Below the pieces are notes generated by a model. The model was not told the origin of the DNA and searched no databases. It was given only the letters and a program-made list of their open reading frames with translations. Positions 8,501-9,364 of a DNA stretch of 9,364 bases are shown one piece after another (the first letter of the stretch is position 1; every line of letters begins with the position of its first letter). Position numbers and translations under genes: made by a program. Origin of the DNA: an uncultured Porphyromonadaceae bacterium (GTDB lineage Bacteria; Bacteroidota; Bacteroidia; Bacteroidales; Muribaculaceae); NCBI GenBank assembly GCA_937989585.1, contig CALKRW010000044.1, forward strand, positions 1 through 9,364, read 5' to 3'.

Positions 8501-9013
8501 CAGCGTAGCCTCCCAGGATCTTTTCTCTCGGTACTCGGCACCATCGGTCGGGGAGTAATCCGCTCTTTTCTCAATCAGTTTCTGCCTGAATGACTGCTCG
8601 TCGGGAGTGAGGTGATATAGCCCGTGGATTCCAGGGCTTTTGTTCGCATCGTCCGGGGCACCGTACACCGTGTGTGAAATCGTGGAATTACAGATCACGC
8701 TCCACCCCATGCCCGCATTACCTGTTTTCTGCTCGGTACGGATGCCTCCGCCATGATAGACAATTGTGACAGGGACCTCGATGCTTCCGGACCTGAGTGT
8801 ATAGATAGGAAAACTTATTGTCGGTATTCCGTGAAAATAATCCACAGGGTATTCCTTAAAATCCATAAGGGATGCTACTTCCGGAGACGGACCGACAATA
8901 GAATAGTCCCTTGGATTTATACCCTGATTGTCGGCACCGGCTGACTCCGGGCAAGCCATAACCAACAAAAAAGTAAAAGGTATTAGAATTTTTTTGGATA
9001 AATCCGCAATCAT
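5564..9013 (-). CDS. Large exported RHS/YD-type protein without core or toxin tip (shell partner)
   Basis: Complete 1149-aa protein and first gene of the operon. Residues 1-27 are a signal peptide; VMAC at 18-21 is a weak lipobox, so it may be a lipoprotein. Residues about 37-115 (YSIVGPSPEVASLMDF, DYFHGIPTISFPIYTL, NAGMGWSV) are the typical opening of large Bacteroidota RHS proteins, recalling the SpvB/TcB-like beginning of Tc-toxin shells. Further landmarks are DFGGYNNANASGSLIP (421-436), YPTGGYTEFEWE (468-479), a less conserved, probably beta-rich segment at about 505-650, and CGLRIKSIKS after it. The end (SYIWGYNGLYPVIEA from 1031, DYDEQGRLTSVRDHNN at 1119-1134) is a YD-repeat segment. 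There is no RHS core, no DPxG motif and no variable tip, so it is not itself a toxin. I infer that it forms part of a shared shell with the downstream RHS protein. A predicted promoter lies 49 bp upstream. Confidence 0.92.
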   Translation of the reverse strand: MIADLSKKILIPFTFLLVMACPESAGADNQGINPRDYSIVGPSPEVASLMDFKEYPVDYFHGIPTISFPIYTLRSGSIEVPVTIVYHGGGIRTEQKTGNAGMGWSVICNSTISHTVYGAPDDANKSPGIHGLYHLTPDEQSFRQKLIEKRADYSPTDGAEYREKRSWEATLGKRYYEGRTDVANDLYNLKGPSLSGTFAMDKNGKIFLSSDNPVIIKRVPIDYSITKINDGGCDAWGFLIKDKKGTEYQFHTQERTRYNYCQGSPQLEQSEDSIYYASAWHLDKITDMCGNKVRFSYMRRPGRLIDDNGHSVSKLFGNPTAQGLSSIDVHSVSSVSYHPQILTSIEASGIVVKFNYLHEGSSNAEALIESVEISSPSGEHRVFYFNYDGELLTSICEGTQTIYRFEYNLDSGYERYQDGQDFGGYNNANASGSLIPSAILGNGHVGRGANRDVSLQYSQMLVLTKISYPTGGYTEFEWESNSFSYLNSAEYTGNLNQSQQITKVKTDTLRFCYEKGYSKLKLTDWRINTNQNATIDLTKYFLMNPANLYQTSYEDSHEPEFYSEKNPPYFPHVVIRNHSTNAIEKIFYLDKETIEENGNGQPIKLTLSPGSYDFELINPLAIDGEEDFLKNYFLYHDCIAGYIYINRISVEPSVAGYEYWCGLRIKSIKSSTGNDTEEPLRKYYYYNHARDPKYTTGTVRMLPKYDYKYYMVYPNPEVPGYADTEVYCMGESAFPNSPLTNFSNIEYPEVMVCMGREDRLEPDTYLNYMGETYSYSSARSRDNGDYNHTEFLPYQPVGSRMYTSRAHRRGSLEKHSIIGCSLPLHSTEYSYNILESEDVPLLTTDAFVVCDFTRAPGSNTYGCYDYGIGTYSLIPYNKTDSCVRVTEEDGISSSKIFEYFYDAYTDKPDYDLVKSTKETDSSGLELTTYYTYPMYDRPGEVRFRLPYPETEVTVNGNTVVSAGRTEYDSATSLPVRKYTLAESCSPDDLISTNSETTRSQKNIISNPTFSYRYNENGNLIEISYKDKILASYIWGYNGLYPVIEAIGLDYESLVSSARQSGLSINEISGRSICDDNRISEIAASLRERNPLNSISSISYDWFYGMLTFTDGRGIRTTNDYDEQGRLTSVRDHNNYLISKFEYHYATDYQ

Positions 9014-9061
9014 GAAGAATTGAAGTTGGTGGTATCAGATTCGTTTGTTTTTAATTTGTCT

Positions 9062-9093
9062 CAAAATTAAATAATTTTTATTGGAATTACAAA
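9062..9093 (-). promoter_or_regulatory. Bacteroidota-type promoter for the RHS operon
   Basis: Read on the minus strand, TTTG (9093-9090) is followed after 20 bases by TAATTTTG (9069-9062). This fits the Bacteroidota primary sigma-factor consensus of a -33 TTTG and a -7 TAnnTTTG. It lies 49 bp before the ATG at 9013, predicting a short leader of about 40 nt. The surrounding gap 9014-9239 is AT-rich and has no convincing gene. No Shine-Dalgarno-like sequence is seen before the ATG, which is common in this phylum. No matching pair was noticed in the short gaps farther down, so this is the best candidate for driving all five genes. Confidence 0.55.
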
Positions 9094-9239
9094 TAATTTA
9101 AGTTAAAATGTGTGAATATACACCGGTAATTAGCATAATATCCCTAAACCCGATAAAAGTCCAGGCGGTTTGGGAAGTGCTTTTATGTTAGATTATTCCA
9201 ATTAAAATAATTGCCTCTGACAGGGATGCGGGGCTGTGG

Positions 9240-9364
9240 TCAGCGGAGAGTGACGGAGACGGGACAGTGGTCGGAGCCGAGGATATCGGTGTGGATGGAG
9301 GCTTCGGTGACTGTGGGGTGGGAGGTGGGGGTGTCTGAGTTGGAGGAGGTGTTTTGGGCGGGGG
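9240..9364 (-). CDS. xth: Exodeoxyribonuclease III-like protein, C-terminal end (partial)
   Basis: On the minus strand a frame open from the window edge ends with TEASIHTDILGSDHCPVSVT, then Leu-Arg and a TGA at 9242-9240. GSDHCPV is the signature at the C-terminus of the exonuclease/endonuclease/phosphatase fold, holding the Asp-His pair of the active site; the A-x-I-x-T-x-I-x-GSDHCPV form is that of exodeoxyribonuclease III (AP endonuclease, base-excision repair). About 40 codons are visible. The stretch just before the signature is Ser/Thr/Pro-rich (QNTSSNSDTPTSHPTV), unlike the short charged strand normally found there. The gene is GC-rich and looks like resident chromosome next to the accessory RHS locus. 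It is probably a separate transcription unit, since the RHS operon has its own promoter. Confidence 0.82.
   Translation of the reverse strand, partial: PAQNTSSNSDTPTSHPTVTEASIHTDILGSDHCPVSVTLR

Noticed and set aside
9142..9174. Imperfect inverted repeat CCTAAACC / GGTTTGGG in the intergenic gap
   Set aside because: It has one mismatch, a 16-base loop and no T-run; it may be chance. It could be an operator, but nothing else supports that.
9108..9191. A 27-codon open frame on the plus strand in the gap upstream of the operon
   Set aside because: It is short, without recognisable features or promoter, and in AT-rich sequence where such frames occur by chance.
9199..9213. Short palindrome (6-bp arms, 3-bp loop) after the exonuclease III stop, considered as a terminator
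   Set aside because: The arms are nearly all A/T and no T-run follows on the minus strand, so the hairpin would be weak.
1..9364. CRISPR arrays, tRNA or rRNA genes, insertion sequences or attachment sites
   Set aside because: No regularly spaced direct repeats, RNA-gene signatures, transposase frames or flanking inverted repeats were seen by eye on either strand.

Overview
The window looks like a piece of a Bacteroidota (probably Bacteroidales) chromosome. Four things point there: an RHS protein with the Bacteroidota-type N-terminal region (resembling DUF6443), a second protein of the Bacteroidota RHS/YD type that opens with a PSPEVASL-like segment, a type IX secretion (T9SS)-like C-terminal sorting domain, and a Bacteroidota-type promoter (TTTG, 20 nt, TAnnTTTG) before the first gene. 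No shotgun of housekeeping genes is present, so genus cannot be fixed. All identifications were made by eye, without database searches.

Every recognised gene is on the minus strand, so the layout reads from right to left. At the right edge (9364-9240) is the 3' end of an exodeoxyribonuclease III-like gene. A 226-bp AT-rich gap (9239-9014) follows and carries the predicted promoter. Then comes one tightly packed run of five genes: a 1149-aa RHS/YD-type exported protein (9013-5564), a 359-aa exported protein with a T9SS-like C-terminal domain (5583-4504, overlapping the first by 20 bp), a 1071-aa RHS protein ending in a JAB-like metallopeptidase toxin domain (4501-1286, 2 bp after the second), a 319-aa exported protein of unknown family (1233-274, after 52 bp), and the first 85 residues of another exported protein of unknown family (257-1, after 16 bp), cut by the window edge.

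The reading is a polymorphic-toxin locus. The three upstream genes are the fixed, moderately GC-rich delivery part, in which two RHS proteins could together form a shell and the middle protein could connect to the type IX export route. The last 182 codons of the third gene plus the two downstream genes are the variable AT-rich part: toxin tip and candidate immunity genes. Base composition changes abruptly at the PxxxxDPxG motif that ends the RHS core. By hand count, 60-bp blocks go from 70% GC (1861-1920) to 28% GC (1741-1800).

The most interesting points are the JAMM-like signature in the toxin tip with a one-residue-shorter spacing than usual, the two unrecognised exported proteins where immunity is expected, and the three-gene split architecture with the sorting domain on a separate protein from the toxin.
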